NCBI GenBank assembly: GCA_964569385.1
Contig: CAZMUM010000002.1
Location: forward strand, 101,495 to 165,494
Length of the DNA stretch: 64,000 nucleotides
Source of the DNA: JAADHX01 sp964569385
Lineage (GTDB): Bacteria > Actinomycetota > Acidimicrobiia > Acidimicrobiales > Poriferisodalaceae
Direction of reading: 5' to 3'
This document shows, one piece after another, positions 50,674-59,693 of the stretch. The position numbers and the translations under genes are program-made. The stretch's first letter is position 1. Every line of letters starts with the position of its first letter. The notes beneath the pieces were generated by a model, which saw only the letters and a program-made list of their open reading frames with translations, searched no databases and was not told the origin of the DNA.

Positions 50674-52893
50674 ATGACCGCACCAGTAGAAGTCCGCTCC
50701 GACATCGCCGTCGAAGGTATGACCTGTGCCGCATGCGCTAGCCGCATACAGCGCAAGCTGTCCAAACTCGATGGCGTTTCCGAGGCCCAGGTCAACTTCG
50801 CGTCAGGCAAGGCGACGGTTCGCCACACCTCCGACAGCGACGTCGACGACCTCCGCCACGTTATTGAAGGCCTGGGCTATGGCGTCCTCGAACCCGATGC
50901 CCCCGACACAGGCAGCGCCGACCGCGAACGGGACCTATTGACACGAATCGTCGTTGCTGTGGTTCTGACTATTCCAGCCTTCGTGCTCTCCATGGTTCCG
51001 GCCACACGCTTCGATGGTTGGAAATGGGTCGTAGCCGCGTTATGCACTCCAGTGATTCTGTGGGCTGGTTGGCCGTTCCATCGGGCCGCGTACATGAACA
51101 TTCGGCATGGCTCGACCACCATGGACACGCTGGTGTCGATGGGAACGATGGCAGCGCTCATCTGGTCATCGGTTGTACTCATCGGCGACGTCGATGGTGG
51201 GCACATCTACTTCGAGACCGGTGCCGTCATCATCGTCCTCATCTTGATGGGCAAATGGTTCGAACTTCGTGCCACCCGCCGATCTGGCGACGCCATTCGA
51301 GCCCTCGCCGACCTTGGCGTGAAGTCGGCACTGCTCGAGGATGGCACCGAGCTTCCCCTCGACCTGCTGATGGTTGGTACCCGGTTCGTGGTGCGGCCTG
51401 GCGAGAAGGTGGCGACCGATGGCATCGTTGTCGAAGGTCGGTCATCTGTCGATGCGTCGATGATCACTGGCGAGCCCGTGCCCGTCGACGTGGTCGTCGG
51501 CGACGAGGTGATTGGCGCCACCATCAACGTCAACGGTTCACTCGTGGTAGAAGCCACTCGGGTTGGTTCCGACACCGCTCTTTCCCAGATCGTCCGACTG
51601 GTCGAAGAAGCCCAAGGCAGCAAGGCCGAGGTTCAGCGATTGGCCGATCGGGTGTCGGCGGTGTTTGTTCCGCTGGCCATCCTCGTCTCGCTGGTGACCC
51701 TCGTGGTCTGGTTCGCTGTCGGTGCGAGCGCCAACGATGCGTTCACGGCCAGCGTGGCCGTACTGATCATCGCCTGCCCATGTGCTCTCGGCCTGGCAAC
51801 GCCGTTAGGAATCATGGTCGGCACTGGCAGAGGCGCCCAGCTTGGCGTGATCATTAAGGGTGGCGAAGTTCTCGAGGACACCCGTGCTGTCGATGTGATC
51901 ATCCTTGACAAGACGGGAACCGTCACCGAGGGCCGTATGGAGCTCACCGACTTCTCGGTGCCTGGTGTGGCTGCCGGAAGCGCCGAACACTCAGAGCTCC
52001 TGGCCATGGCCGGAGCCGTCGAAGCCCGCTCCGAACACCCGATTGCCCGTGCGATCGCAATCGCAGCTAACGACCTCGAAGCCACCGACAAACTTGAGGT
52101 TGTCGAGGACTTCGAGAACCGCCCCGGCTACGGAGTGATGGGCACGATCGGCGGCACTGACGTTCTTGTTGGTCGCCGGCTTCTGTTTGCGGAAATCCCA
52201 GAGGCAGTTGAAGAGCTGGCCAGCACTGCCGAGGCAGCTGGATCTACCGCGGTGTTCGTCGGTCGGGGCCCAACCGCCGAAGGCGTGCTGGTTGTAGCCG
52301 ATGCCATCAAACCCACGTCGGCCAGCGCGGTAGCAGCGTTCCACGATCAGGGTCTAACCGTCACCCTTCTAACTGGTGATAACGCTCGCACCGCCGCATC
52401 GGTCGGTGCCGAAGTCGGGGTCGATCACGTTATCGCTGAAGTCTTTCCCGAAGACAAAGTCATTGAGGTGAGGCGTCTCCAAGACGCCGGCCACCGTGTG
52501 GCTATGGTCGGCGACGGTATCAACGATGCTCCGGCGCTGGCCCAAGCCGACCTCGGAATCGCTGTTGGCACTGGCACCGACGTGGCCATGGAGGCCTCCG
52601 ACCTGACCATCGTCACCGGCGACCTCAGGGCAGTAGCCGATGCGATCGCACTGGCTCGCCGCACTCTCACGACCATCAAGGGCAACCTGTTCTGGGCCTT
52701 TGCCTACAACGCGTCGGCTATCCCGTTGGCCGCATTTGGCGTGCTTAGCCCCAAGATCGCTGCCGGTGCGATGGGTCTGTCATCGCTGTTTGTAGTGACA
52801 AACAGTCTCAGGCTTCGCCGCTTCGCCGGCTACCGGTCCGGCTCGCCCGAGGTGAAGTCGACTCAGGCTAACGAGGTGCTGGTTTCGGCGTAG
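50674..52893 (+). CDS. copA: Copper-exporting P1B-1-type ATPase
   Basis: A 739-residue heavy-metal P-type ATPase. One HMA domain at the N-terminus has the metal site GMTCAAC (Cys18, Cys21). The membrane metal site is Cys368-Pro369-Cys370 in IIACPCALG. The phosphorylated Asp412 lies in DKTGTVTEG, with the VGDGINDAPAL hinge later. Transmembrane helix 7 carries AYNASAIPLAA and helix 8 carries MGLSSLFVVTNSLRLRR, the YN and MxxSS signatures of Cu+ transporters. It would pump Cu+ out of the cytosol. Transcription is predicted to be MerR-activated and leaderless. All catalytic motifs are present. Confidence 0.93.
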   Translation: MTAPVEVRSDIAVEGMTCAACASRIQRKLSKLDGVSEAQVNFASGKATVRHTSDSDVDDLRHVIEGLGYGVLEPDAPDTGSADRERDLLTRIVVAVVLTIPAFVLSMVPATRFDGWKWVVAALCTPVILWAGWPFHRAAYMNIRHGSTTMDTLVSMGTMAALIWSSVVLIGDVDGGHIYFETGAVIIVLILMGKWFELRATRRSGDAIRALADLGVKSALLEDGTELPLDLLMVGTRFVVRPGEKVATDGIVVEGRSSVDASMITGEPVPVDVVVGDEVIGATINVNGSLVVEATRVGSDTALSQIVRLVEEAQGSKAEVQRLADRVSAVFVPLAILVSLVTLVVWFAVGASANDAFTASVAVLIIACPCALGLATPLGIMVGTGRGAQLGVIIKGGEVLEDTRAVDVIILDKTGTVTEGRMELTDFSVPGVAAGSAEHSELLAMAGAVEARSEHPIARAIAIAANDLEATDKLEVVEDFENRPGYGVMGTIGGTDVLVGRRLLFAEIPEAVEELASTAEAAGSTAVFVGRGPTAEGVLVVADAIKPTSASAVAAFHDQGLTVTLLTGDNARTAASVGAEVGVDHVIAEVFPEDKVIEVRRLQDAGHRVAMVGDGINDAPALAQADLGIAVGTGTDVAMEASDLTIVTGDLRAVADAIALARRTLTTIKGNLFWAFAYNASAIPLAAFGVLSPKIAAGAMGLSSLFVVTNSLRLRRFAGYRSGSPEVKSTQANEVLVSA

Positions 52894-53347
52894 TCGCCTT
52901 CGACGCGGCCACGATCGACTCAAGGTGCTCGGCCAATAGGACAATGTCGCCAGGCGACACAACGTCGACCAGGGTCCGGCGAACCGACACGAGGTGATGC
53001 GGCGCAGCCGACGAGATCGCCTCGAAGCCGGCATCAGTTAGTACAGCGAAAGTGCCCCGACCATCGTTGGGGCACTTCTCGCGTTCGATCAGGCCTCGTT
53101 TGGTCATGCGGTCGACGCGTTGGGTCAGGCGGCTGCGGGAGTGAAGCAGCCGCTCAGACAACTCGGCCATGCGAAGGCGCCGGCCTGGTGTCTCGGATAG
53201 GTGGACGAGTACTTCATAGTCGTCAAACGTGAGGTCGGCGTCGGCTTTCATGTCGGCCTCAACTTGTTGAAGTACCCGAGAGCTTGCTTCGAGGAAGGCA
53301 CGCCAGAGCCGCATCTCATCTTCGCTGAGCCACTGAACCTCGGTCAT
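52868..53347 (-). CDS. MarR-family transcriptional regulator
   Basis: A 159-residue MarR protein. The winged helix is clear (LTFDDYEVLVHLSETPGRRLRMAELSERLLHSRSRLTQRVDRMTKRGLIEREKC) with the wing NDGRGTFAVLTDAG. It converges on copA, overlapping by 26 bp, and is divergent from a VOC gene. A perfect 12-bp palindrome (53376-53387) in the shared intergenic region is the likely operator. TACAGT (53355-53360) lies 7 nt upstream of the ATG. The ligand is unknown; the divergent VOC gene is the best candidate target. Confidence 0.9.
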   Translation of the reverse strand: MTEVQWLSEDEMRLWRAFLEASSRVLQQVEADMKADADLTFDDYEVLVHLSETPGRRLRMAELSERLLHSRSRLTQRVDRMTKRGLIEREKCPNDGRGTFAVLTDAGFEAISSAAPHHLVSVRRTLVDVVSPGDIVLLAEHLESIVAASKATTPKPAPR

Positions 53348-53375
53348 GGCCCTAACTGTAGGGGTTCATTGCTAG

Positions 53376-53387
53376 TTCAACGTTGAA
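53376..53387. promoter_or_regulatory. Palindromic operator candidate between MarR and VOC genes
   Basis: TTCAACGTTGAA is a perfect 12-bp palindrome located 29 bp upstream of the MarR start and 65 bp upstream of the VOC start. Its size and position are typical of MarR operators. Confidence 0.55.
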
Positions 53388-53451
53388 TCGTTAGGGTGCT
53401 AGGAAATGCTTCGAGCATCTTCGGCTCGAGATCGATACGGGAGATCACCCA

Positions 53452-53958
53452 ATGGCTCACGGCGCAGACATTGATCGAACCAACGAATGGGACCGAATGC
53501 GCGACCGATATCTGCGTCCGGCTGAGGATCGGCCGGAGTCGGCGGCCCGCGGTGTGCATCACATTGCGCTGCTCGCTACCGACGTGGATGCGACAATTGC
53601 GTTCTACCAGGACCTTCTCGAGTTCCCGCTGACTGAGCTGTTCGAGAACCGCGACTACACAGGGTCGACACACTTCTTCTTCGATATTGGCAACGGCAAC
53701 GCGCTGGCCTTCTTCGACTTTCCTGGTCTAGATCTAGGCCCCTACGGAGAAGTGCTTGGTGGGCTGCATCACCTGGCGATTTCGGTACCGGAAGACAAGT
53801 GGGAACACCTGCGAGTCAAACTTGCCGACGCTGGCGTCGAGACTCATGTCATGAGTGGCTCATCGATGTACTTCAACGGCCCCGACGGCGAACGACTGGA
53901 ACTGATCGCCGATCGACTTGGCGAGATGTACGGCTCGTCGGTCGGCCTGAAGAACTAG
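53452..53958 (+). CDS. VOC-superfamily (glyoxalase-like) protein
   Basis: A 168-residue protein with the paired beta-alpha-beta-beta-beta units of the vicinal oxygen chelate fold. Candidate metal ligands are His in VHHIALLATDVDATIAFYQDLL, His in LHHLAISVPEDKWEH and the Glu in PDGERLELIADR. The family includes ring-cleavage dioxygenases, glyoxalase I and resistance proteins. It is divergent from the MarR gene, and the palindrome between them suggests MarR control. A GGGAG site precedes the ATG. The substrate is unknown. Confidence 0.83.
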   Translation: MAHGADIDRTNEWDRMRDRYLRPAEDRPESAARGVHHIALLATDVDATIAFYQDLLEFPLTELFENRDYTGSTHFFFDIGNGNALAFFDFPGLDLGPYGEVLGGLHHLAISVPEDKWEHLRVKLADAGVETHVMSGSSMYFNGPDGERLELIADRLGEMYGSSVGLKN

Positions 53959-54033
53959 ACCGCGTGGCCGGCGCTGCGACGAATCGCTGGTCAGCCCACT
54001 GGGCTCCGTGGTCGGTGTCTAGTAGAAACAACC

Positions 54034-55086
54034 CATGAAGTTCGGCCTCTCTTATGGGCACCAACTGCCCCGCCCCTGGTCAGAGAGGGCGGAGTACGAC
54101 CTGCTCCAGAACTTGCTCGATCAGATCGAACTGGCCGACAAGCTCGGCTACGACTATGCCTGGGAAGTCGAGCATCACTTTCGCCGAGGAATATTCACAC
54201 TCTTCGGCGCCTGAGGTTTTTCTAGCGGCCGCAAGCCAGCGGACCTCCCAGATCAGGTTGGCTCACGGCATCATCCAGCTGACCACCAACCATCCAGCAC
54301 GAGTAGCCGAGCGCGTCAGCACTCTCGACTTGTTGAGTCTCGGCCGGGTCGAGTTTGGTATTGGCGAGGGTTCGAGCGTCACCGAGTTACACCCCTTTGG
54401 CCGTCGGTTCCGCGACAAACGCGCCGTTTGGGAGGATGCTGTTCGGGCCGTGATCCCAATGTTCACCAGCGAAGCGTGGGAGTACCACGGGGGGTACCTC
54501 GACTTCCCGCTTCGCAATGTCTTGCCCAAGCCCTACCAAAAGCCGCACCCTCCGCTGTGGGTCGGGTGCTCTCAGCTCGACACGATCGAGATGGCTGGCC
54601 GACTATCAAACCAATCAGAACATCTCGTTGGTTAGTGGTTTCATGTGTGCTGAGACCGACGAAGAGGCGGCCGACAAAGCCCAAGGTTGGACCTTCTTTC
54701 AGTTTGCGCTGCGGTTCCACGGAACCCATGGCCCCATCGAGCCAGGTTCGGTGAACCTTTTGGATGAGTACCAACAGTGGAAGGGATCGCCGGCCGGTCT
54801 GAAACAAATGCGGGGCGCGTTAGTGGGGTCACCAGAAACGCTGCGCCGCAGGCTTCGTAAGTTTGAAGCATCGAACATCGACCAAGTGATCCTGTTGAGC
54901 CAGGCTGGCAAGAACACCCACGAAGACATCTGTTCAAGCCTCGAATTGTTCGCAGCCGAAGTGATGCCGGAGTTCCACGCGCGTGAGCCCGAACATCAGG
55001 AATGGAAGAAGGCAGTTCTCGCAGGCGAGATGCGACTGGCGCAGATTGACACCGAACCACATCGCCAGCGATTCATAGCGCGATAG
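54034..55086 (+). pseudogene. LLM-class monooxygenase gene with a frameshift and internal deletion
   Basis: The gene starts at ATG 54034 (MKFGLSYGHQLPRPWSE... AWEVEHHF). At about 54180 an extra T in TTTCGCC shifts the frame; the family sequence continues one frame over as EEYSHSSAPEVFLAA through PPLWVGCSQLDTIEMAG. Near 54600 the frame shifts again and about 30 family residues are missing before ISLVSGFMC; the third piece continues to EVMPEFHAR and stops at 55086. The two lesions make loss of function very likely, unless the first is a sequencing error. Intact relatives are flavin-dependent monooxygenases of the luciferase-like superfamily. Confidence 0.82.
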
Positions 55087-55610
55087 CTCGCCCGGACCGC
55101 GTAGCCCAACAGCCACAACCTGAGTATTTCCCTAACTTCGAACACCGGAACCTCCCGGAACGCCATGCGCACCGCCTTTCGGGTCAATTGACACAACAGC
55201 GGCAATCACAGCGTCAACGACACCGACCCCCCGGGACCCTCACAAGTGGCCCCTTGCAACTGGCGCAAGCCTGGCCCTATCTAGCTGGCGTAGACCCCCC
55301 AAACTGGTCCCTTCCAACTGGCGCACGACACCGCCACAAGGCGACATGGCGGTTTGGATGCCTGAGTCGGTGGTTTGGCGGAACCCGCGTGGTATCCGCT
55401 GGTCGAGTTGCGGGTAGCCCTTGTCGGCGATGAGGGGCTGGCCAGGCCGGGTCGAGTCCGACGAACGCGATCATGTCCAGGGTGGATCGGTATTTGGCCA
55501 GGTCGCTCTGTGGAACCTCTTGAAACACTGTTCCAGGCGGTAGAAGTGCTTACCAGCCAGCGGCTCAGAACCAGCCCGCCCGATTACTCAAGACGACTGG
55601 TTGATCCCCA
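55087..55610. other. Gene-free stretch with possible insertion-sequence remnants
   Basis: No complete gene. Two 23-bp direct repeats (55245-55267 and 55303-55325, 20 of 23 identical) resemble the repeated end motifs of some insertion sequences. On the minus strand the segment around 55400-55435 would encode LIADKGYPQL, a short stretch like DDE transposases. This is consistent with a decayed element but weak. Confidence 0.35.
55245..55325. repeat. Pair of 23-bp direct repeats
   Basis: AGTGGCCCCTTGCAACTGGC at 55245 and ACTGGTCCCTTCCAACTGGC at 55303 each continue with GCA. They are 58 bp apart and match at 20 of 23 positions. They may be the end of a decayed mobile element. Confidence 0.5.
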
Positions 55611-57482
55611 TTAGGCGGCGTGGTGGCCTGGTTTTTGGCGGTGGGGTGGGTTGGTCCATGTTTTGGTGGTTTGTCCGTCGGAGTCGCGGGTTAGTTTCCA
55701 GGTTCTGGGTTGGGTACCTGGTCTGAGGTGGTGGCCCATGGCGTGGAGTTTGCGGTGGTGGGCTGGGCAGAGCAGGCACATCTGTTCGAGGTTGGTTTTT
55801 CCTTGGTGTTCCCAGAATGTGATGTGGTGGGCTTCGCATGCTGATGCTGGCATGGTGCAGTGTTTCCATACACAACCACCGTCACGAACCAACAGCGCCT
55901 GGTGTTGGATTGGTGTGGCGTACCTGGCTGTGCGAGCCAAAGTGAGTTGTTGGGAGTCGGCTTGTTCTATCCAATACGAGATATCGGCATCACACATAAA
56001 GGTTCGCACCAACGTCGCCGGTATCGGCACACCATCTGGCGTGTACCCGACGGCCTGACGATCGGCGAGATCGTTCAGATCAGACAGTCCGATCACAACA
56101 TTGATATTGGCCCGCGAACTCCCACCACTTCTCGAATCAGATTTTCGGTCCGACGCAGGGCCCGAAACGCCCGGTGGCGGGCCTGATGTTCGACAAGACC
56201 GACATTTCCGGTCACTGTCAGACCCGTCCAACTCGGCGGCTTCACTCTCGGTGACGTCTGGTGGCGGTTCGATCAGCCGGGGTTCGTGTAGTGGGGCGGG
56301 CCTGATCGGTGTGTAGGTGCCAAGATCGGTTCGGGTTTCGTTGCCGTCGGCATCTTTGCCGACCTCTACGAACCTGACACCCAGATTCCCGCCGCGATCA
56401 CCGTCGTTGGCTCGCCTGGTCGGGTGCCGGTCCGGAGCGGCGGTGGGTGGGTGGCCGTGTCGAGACTTCGATGAGGCCGAGTTGGCCGACGCTGGAACGG
56501 TCGGTTCGGGTGAACGTTCCGTCTCTGCGGGTTCGGCCCACGTTTCGGGCACTGTCCCGGGTTCAGATGCGTCGCCAGCGTGCTGGGCGTCGGCTGCGTG
56601 GTGGCTGTCGGTTTGGGCTTGGGGGTGGAAGTCGTAGATGGCTGGTAGGCCTAACAACATGTTGGCGATGATGTCTCCGGCCAACTGTTTCGGTACCCGC
56701 CTTGTCGTGCGGTCCAACTCTTTCTCTTTAGCCCACGCCGTACGAAACCGCGGGTCGTATGCGCCTTTGATACGGGCCCCAGTGACCGGATCGATCAACA
56801 GGCTTAGCCAGTACATACCGTCATCGTTAACCCCGCACCCTCCGCGCCGGTTTCCGCGTTGACGGTTGTACCGGTCGTCGGCAGATTCGGTGTCGGCCTC
56901 ACGAACCGCGGCTTTGACTGCTTCGGCGGTCTGGTCGGCGTGCTCATGCTTCGCGGCAGCCAACAGTTCGAGCTTTGTTCTGGTTGAGACTTTGGCCCGA
57001 GAGATCAGGTCGGCTTGTTCTGTCGATATCTGCCCGGCGCCCAAAGCGTCAGCAATCTCAGGGTAGTCAGCCAGCCTTGCTGCTCGACGTTCGGCGTCAC
57101 GCAACTCACGCTTCGAACGAGCCGCACCAGGATCACCACCACCAGCACCGGAACCAGAACCGGAGTCGGAACCAGCACCAGCACCAGCGCCAGCACCGGC
57201 CTCAGCATCGTCGGCGGGTTCAGAGGGGTTGTTGTCACACCCGTCATCTACGCTGCCATCAGCATCGCGATCGTTGTTGTTGTCGGGTTGAGGGCGCGGT
57301 GCAGGATCGGCCGGCCGGTTACGGCCATGAGTGATAACAGCACGAGCCTGCAAAGCAAACACCTCCTGACCATCAAGACGAGAACGATGAAAATGAATCC
57401 CGTTCAAAATCTTGTCAAGCGCGGTGATATCTAACTGGCTGAACTCCTCCTGTGTCAGATAGGCAATCCCGCATCGATCCAT
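55611..57482 (-). CDS. DUF222 and HNH endonuclease domain protein
   Basis: A 623-residue protein of the DUF222-HNH group that is abundant and often multicopy in actinobacteria (the mycobacterial REP13E12 repeats belong to it). The N-terminal half has DUF222 features (LDGQEVFALQARAVI, RLADYPEIADALGAGQISTEQADLI), interrupted by a low-complexity Gly, Ala, Ser and Asp stretch. The C-terminal HNH domain has VRDGGCVWKHC, ACEAHHITFWEHQGKT and LLCPAHHRKLH, with zinc Cys pairs and the catalytic His. ATG 57482 is chosen to match the family length. The upstream region is AT-rich. Its role may be mobile-element-like or regulatory. Confidence 0.82.
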   Translation of the reverse strand: MDRCGIAYLTQEEFSQLDITALDKILNGIHFHRSRLDGQEVFALQARAVITHGRNRPADPAPRPQPDNNNDRDADGSVDDGCDNNPSEPADDAEAGAGAGAGAGSDSGSGSGAGGGDPGAARSKRELRDAERRAARLADYPEIADALGAGQISTEQADLISRAKVSTRTKLELLAAAKHEHADQTAEAVKAAVREADTESADDRYNRQRGNRRGGCGVNDDGMYWLSLLIDPVTGARIKGAYDPRFRTAWAKEKELDRTTRRVPKQLAGDIIANMLLGLPAIYDFHPQAQTDSHHAADAQHAGDASEPGTVPETWAEPAETERSPEPTVPASANSASSKSRHGHPPTAAPDRHPTRRANDGDRGGNLGVRFVEVGKDADGNETRTDLGTYTPIRPAPLHEPRLIEPPPDVTESEAAELDGSDSDRKCRSCRTSGPPPGVSGPASDRKSDSRSGGSSRANINVVIGLSDLNDLADRQAVGYTPDGVPIPATLVRTFMCDADISYWIEQADSQQLTLARTARYATPIQHQALLVRDGGCVWKHCTMPASACEAHHITFWEHQGKTNLEQMCLLCPAHHRKLHAMGHHLRPGTQPRTWKLTRDSDGQTTKTWTNPPHRQKPGHHAA

Positions 57483-57926
57483 ACCCACACCGTACCACCC
57501 ACAAAATTCAATTCCACCCATATAACGAACAAATATTCGATATAGATGAAATTGATATACCTGGCCGTCATACGACTCCATGTGGATCAAACGGCGAGCA
57601 CCAGAACAACGCTTCGATCTCGGCCACGACACCGCACCCTCCCTTGGCTCGCTGAGCTTTTGGAGGTCATCAGAGCACCCCCGGCCCAGACACGACCCCC
57701 GAACGACACGCCGAGCTAGCTCTGGCCGCTACCAACCGATCGCTCCCCATCGCGTCTGAACGTATGGGACCCATGTCGCCAACGACTTGCGGACACGGTC
57801 CGCGAGACACACCCACCGCAGCACAGGCTGGCAGAAGAACTACGACTCCACCTCAACGGACCTACCAGGACCCGCCCAATCACCCACTGCCTGTGACCAC
57901 CGACAGGCCCGACCCCTTGGAACCAA
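57483..57926. other. Intergenic region with AT-rich promoter segment
   Basis: 57490-57580 is much more AT-rich than its surroundings and lies directly upstream of the minus-strand DUF222-HNH gene, so it probably holds its promoter. Nothing convincing was found in 57640-57926; no reading frame there has family features. Confidence 0.4.
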
Positions 57927-58403
57927 TCACCTCGGAGTGGCTTTTAGCAGGCTCTTGGCCAGTTCTGGGTCGGGATCGAATCCTGGCGTGTCGCGGCACA
58001 GTTCGACCAAGATGCCGTTGGGGTCGAGGTAATAGATCGAGTGGCACCAGCCATGGTCGACGTCCATGATCGGTTCGATGCCTTCGGCTTTCATGCGGAC
58101 ACCGACCTCAACTTGTTTCTCTGTGGTCGCGCCAAAGGCCACGTGGTTGACCCATACCGGAAGACCATTGGCCGTTGAGATCTCCGACTTCCAATCGGGG
58201 GCCTCGCCAACTCCGTGAAGATCAAAAAAGGCCATAGCCGTGCCGTCGCCCAGGTCGTAGAAGATGTGGCGAAAGAACCCCTCGCCAAAGTCGGTCATCT
58301 CGGTGTGGACCAGCGGAAAACCCATGAGGTCTTCGTAGAAGTGCTGTGTTGCTTGAAGGTCTCTACAAGCAAAGGCCACATGATGAAATCCGGTCGAAGT
58401 CAT
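57927..58403 (-). CDS. VOC-superfamily (glyoxalase/dioxygenase-like) protein
   Basis: A 158-residue vicinal oxygen chelate protein with paired modules. Candidate ligands are His in FHHVAFACRDLQATQHFYEDLM, His in VNHVAFGATTEKQVE and Glu in YYLDPNGILVELCRD, the 2-His-1-Glu set seen in extradiol dioxygenase-like and glyoxalase-like members. An AGGAG site precedes the ATG. It is a different subfamily from the VOC protein at 53452. Its neighbour on the same strand is dinB, separated by about 70 bp. The substrate is unknown. Confidence 0.83.
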   Translation of the reverse strand: MTSTGFHHVAFACRDLQATQHFYEDLMGFPLVHTEMTDFGEGFFRHIFYDLGDGTAMAFFDLHGVGEAPDWKSEISTANGLPVWVNHVAFGATTEKQVEVGVRMKAEGIEPIMDVDHGWCHSIYYLDPNGILVELCRDTPGFDPDPELAKSLLKATPR

Positions 58404-58475
58404 GACTTGGCTCCTGCGTCGGGTGCGCCGCTGAGTCTAAACGCGGCATCCGACGCGCTTCCTATCGATCAACCG

Positions 58476-59654
58476 TCAGTCGGGGAGCATGGGGACCGAA
58501 AGCCCCATGTCGCGGCCGAGGTGTGAACCGCGGCCTAAGGCGCCGTGGCCGAACTTGTCGCGGGTTTCGTCGTAGGCGGTGTCGACACTGGGACGAGCCC
58601 GCGGGCCAAGCGGAAGCGCTAGCTGAACAGCATCGGCGTTGCTCAGCCCGGCGATCGAGATTCCCAGCAACGAGACCCCTCCGTGGTGTTCGATGACCGG
58701 CCACACGTCTCGCAGCAATACCGAGGCGGCGGCCAGAATGGGGTCGGTTGAGCCGGTCGCTTCTGGCATGGTGTGCGACCGAGTAGCTCGGCTGAAGTCG
58801 TCGAAGCGAAGCCGGAGCACCACGGTGCGCCCGACTCGGTTGGCGGCCCGCAGCCGCCTGGTAACCCGGTCGATGATGCCGAGCAGGATCACCATCGACT
58901 CGGCGAGGTTGGGGCGTGACCGACCGAGGGCTCGCTGAGAACCAATCGAGCCTCGACGTTTGCCCACCTGCACCCGCCTGGGGTCGCGGTTATGAGCCAG
59001 GGCATGAAGATGGCGGCCCTGGCCTTTGCCCAAGATCGACACCAGCACCGATTCGTCGAGTCTGGCCACGTCGGCCACGGTGGCGAGTCCACGTTGGTTC
59101 AGTTTCTCGGCGGTGATGCGACCCACACCCCACAGTTGCTCGACTGGTAGTGGATGTAGAAACGCCAGCTCACAGCCGGGGTCAACCTCGAGCAGTCCGT
59201 CGGGTTTTCCAACTCCGCTAGCAACCTTGGCCAGGAACTTGGTGTTGGCCACCCCGACTGTTATCGCCAGACCGACCTCGCTGGCAACCCTGCGTCGTAG
59301 TTCGCCGGCGATGTCTCTGGGCGAACCGGCAATTCTTCGCAGACCAGAAACGTCTAGGAAGGCCTCATCGATCGAGACACCCTCGACGAAAGGCGAGGTG
59401 TCGTTGAAGGTGGCGAAGACGTCCTTGCTCGCTTTGGTGTAGGCCGACATCCGCGGCTGCACGATGATGGCCCCTGGACACAGCAACTTTGCGGCCCGGC
59501 CTGTCATCGCGGTGCGCACTCCGCAACGCTTGGCTTCGTAGGACGCTGCCAAAACCACCCCGCCACCCACAAGAATGGGACGGCCTCGAAGCGAGGGGTT
59601 GTCGCGTTGCTCTACCGAGGCATAAAACGCATCGAGATCGGCGTGGAGAAACAT
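58476..59654 (-). CDS. dinB: DNA polymerase IV (Y-family), LexA-boxed
   Basis: A 392-residue Y-family translesion polymerase. Catalytic acidic residues are in HADLDAFYASVEQ (Asp6, Asp8) and SIDEAFLD, and the helix-hairpin-helix is VEQLWGVGRITAEKL. The little-finger domain (about residues 235-350) is present. The C-terminus lacks an obvious full beta-clamp QLxLF motif, but VQLALPL near residue 355 is a close variant. A LexA-like box, TGGAACATATGTTCGA on the minus strand, abuts and overlaps ATG 59654, so it should be SOS-induced. An ATG at 59690 would place the box inside coding sequence and is less likely. Confidence 0.9.
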   Translation of the reverse strand: MFLHADLDAFYASVEQRDNPSLRGRPILVGGGVVLAASYEAKRCGVRTAMTGRAAKLLCPGAIIVQPRMSAYTKASKDVFATFNDTSPFVEGVSIDEAFLDVSGLRRIAGSPRDIAGELRRRVASEVGLAITVGVANTKFLAKVASGVGKPDGLLEVDPGCELAFLHPLPVEQLWGVGRITAEKLNQRGLATVADVARLDESVLVSILGKGQGRHLHALAHNRDPRRVQVGKRRGSIGSQRALGRSRPNLAESMVILLGIIDRVTRRLRAANRVGRTVVLRLRFDDFSRATRSHTMPEATGSTDPILAAASVLLRDVWPVIEHHGGVSLLGISIAGLSNADAVQLALPLGPRARPSVDTAYDETRDKFGHGALGRGSHLGRDMGLSVPMLPD

Positions 59655-59669
59655 CGAACATATGTTCCA
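59654..59669 (-). promoter_or_regulatory. LexA (SOS) box at the dinB start
   Basis: TCGAACATATGTTCCA on the plus strand matches the actinobacterial LexA consensus TCGAAC-N4-GTTCGA with one mismatch in the last arm. It overlaps the first base of the dinB start codon. Confidence 0.75.
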
Positions 59670-59693
59670 CCACTGTGAGACAAGATGCAAGTC

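Noticed and set aside
57180..57225. Apparent repeat array (Gly-Ala/Ser-Gly codons) that might be a CRISPR-like or tandem element
   Set aside because: It is a low-complexity linker inside the DUF222-HNH protein. The period is 6 nt and there are no spacers.
57764..58069. 101-residue plus-strand frame between the HNH and VOC genes
   Set aside because: It is Pro/Thr-rich, overlaps the VOC gene in antisense and shows no domain or ribosome site.
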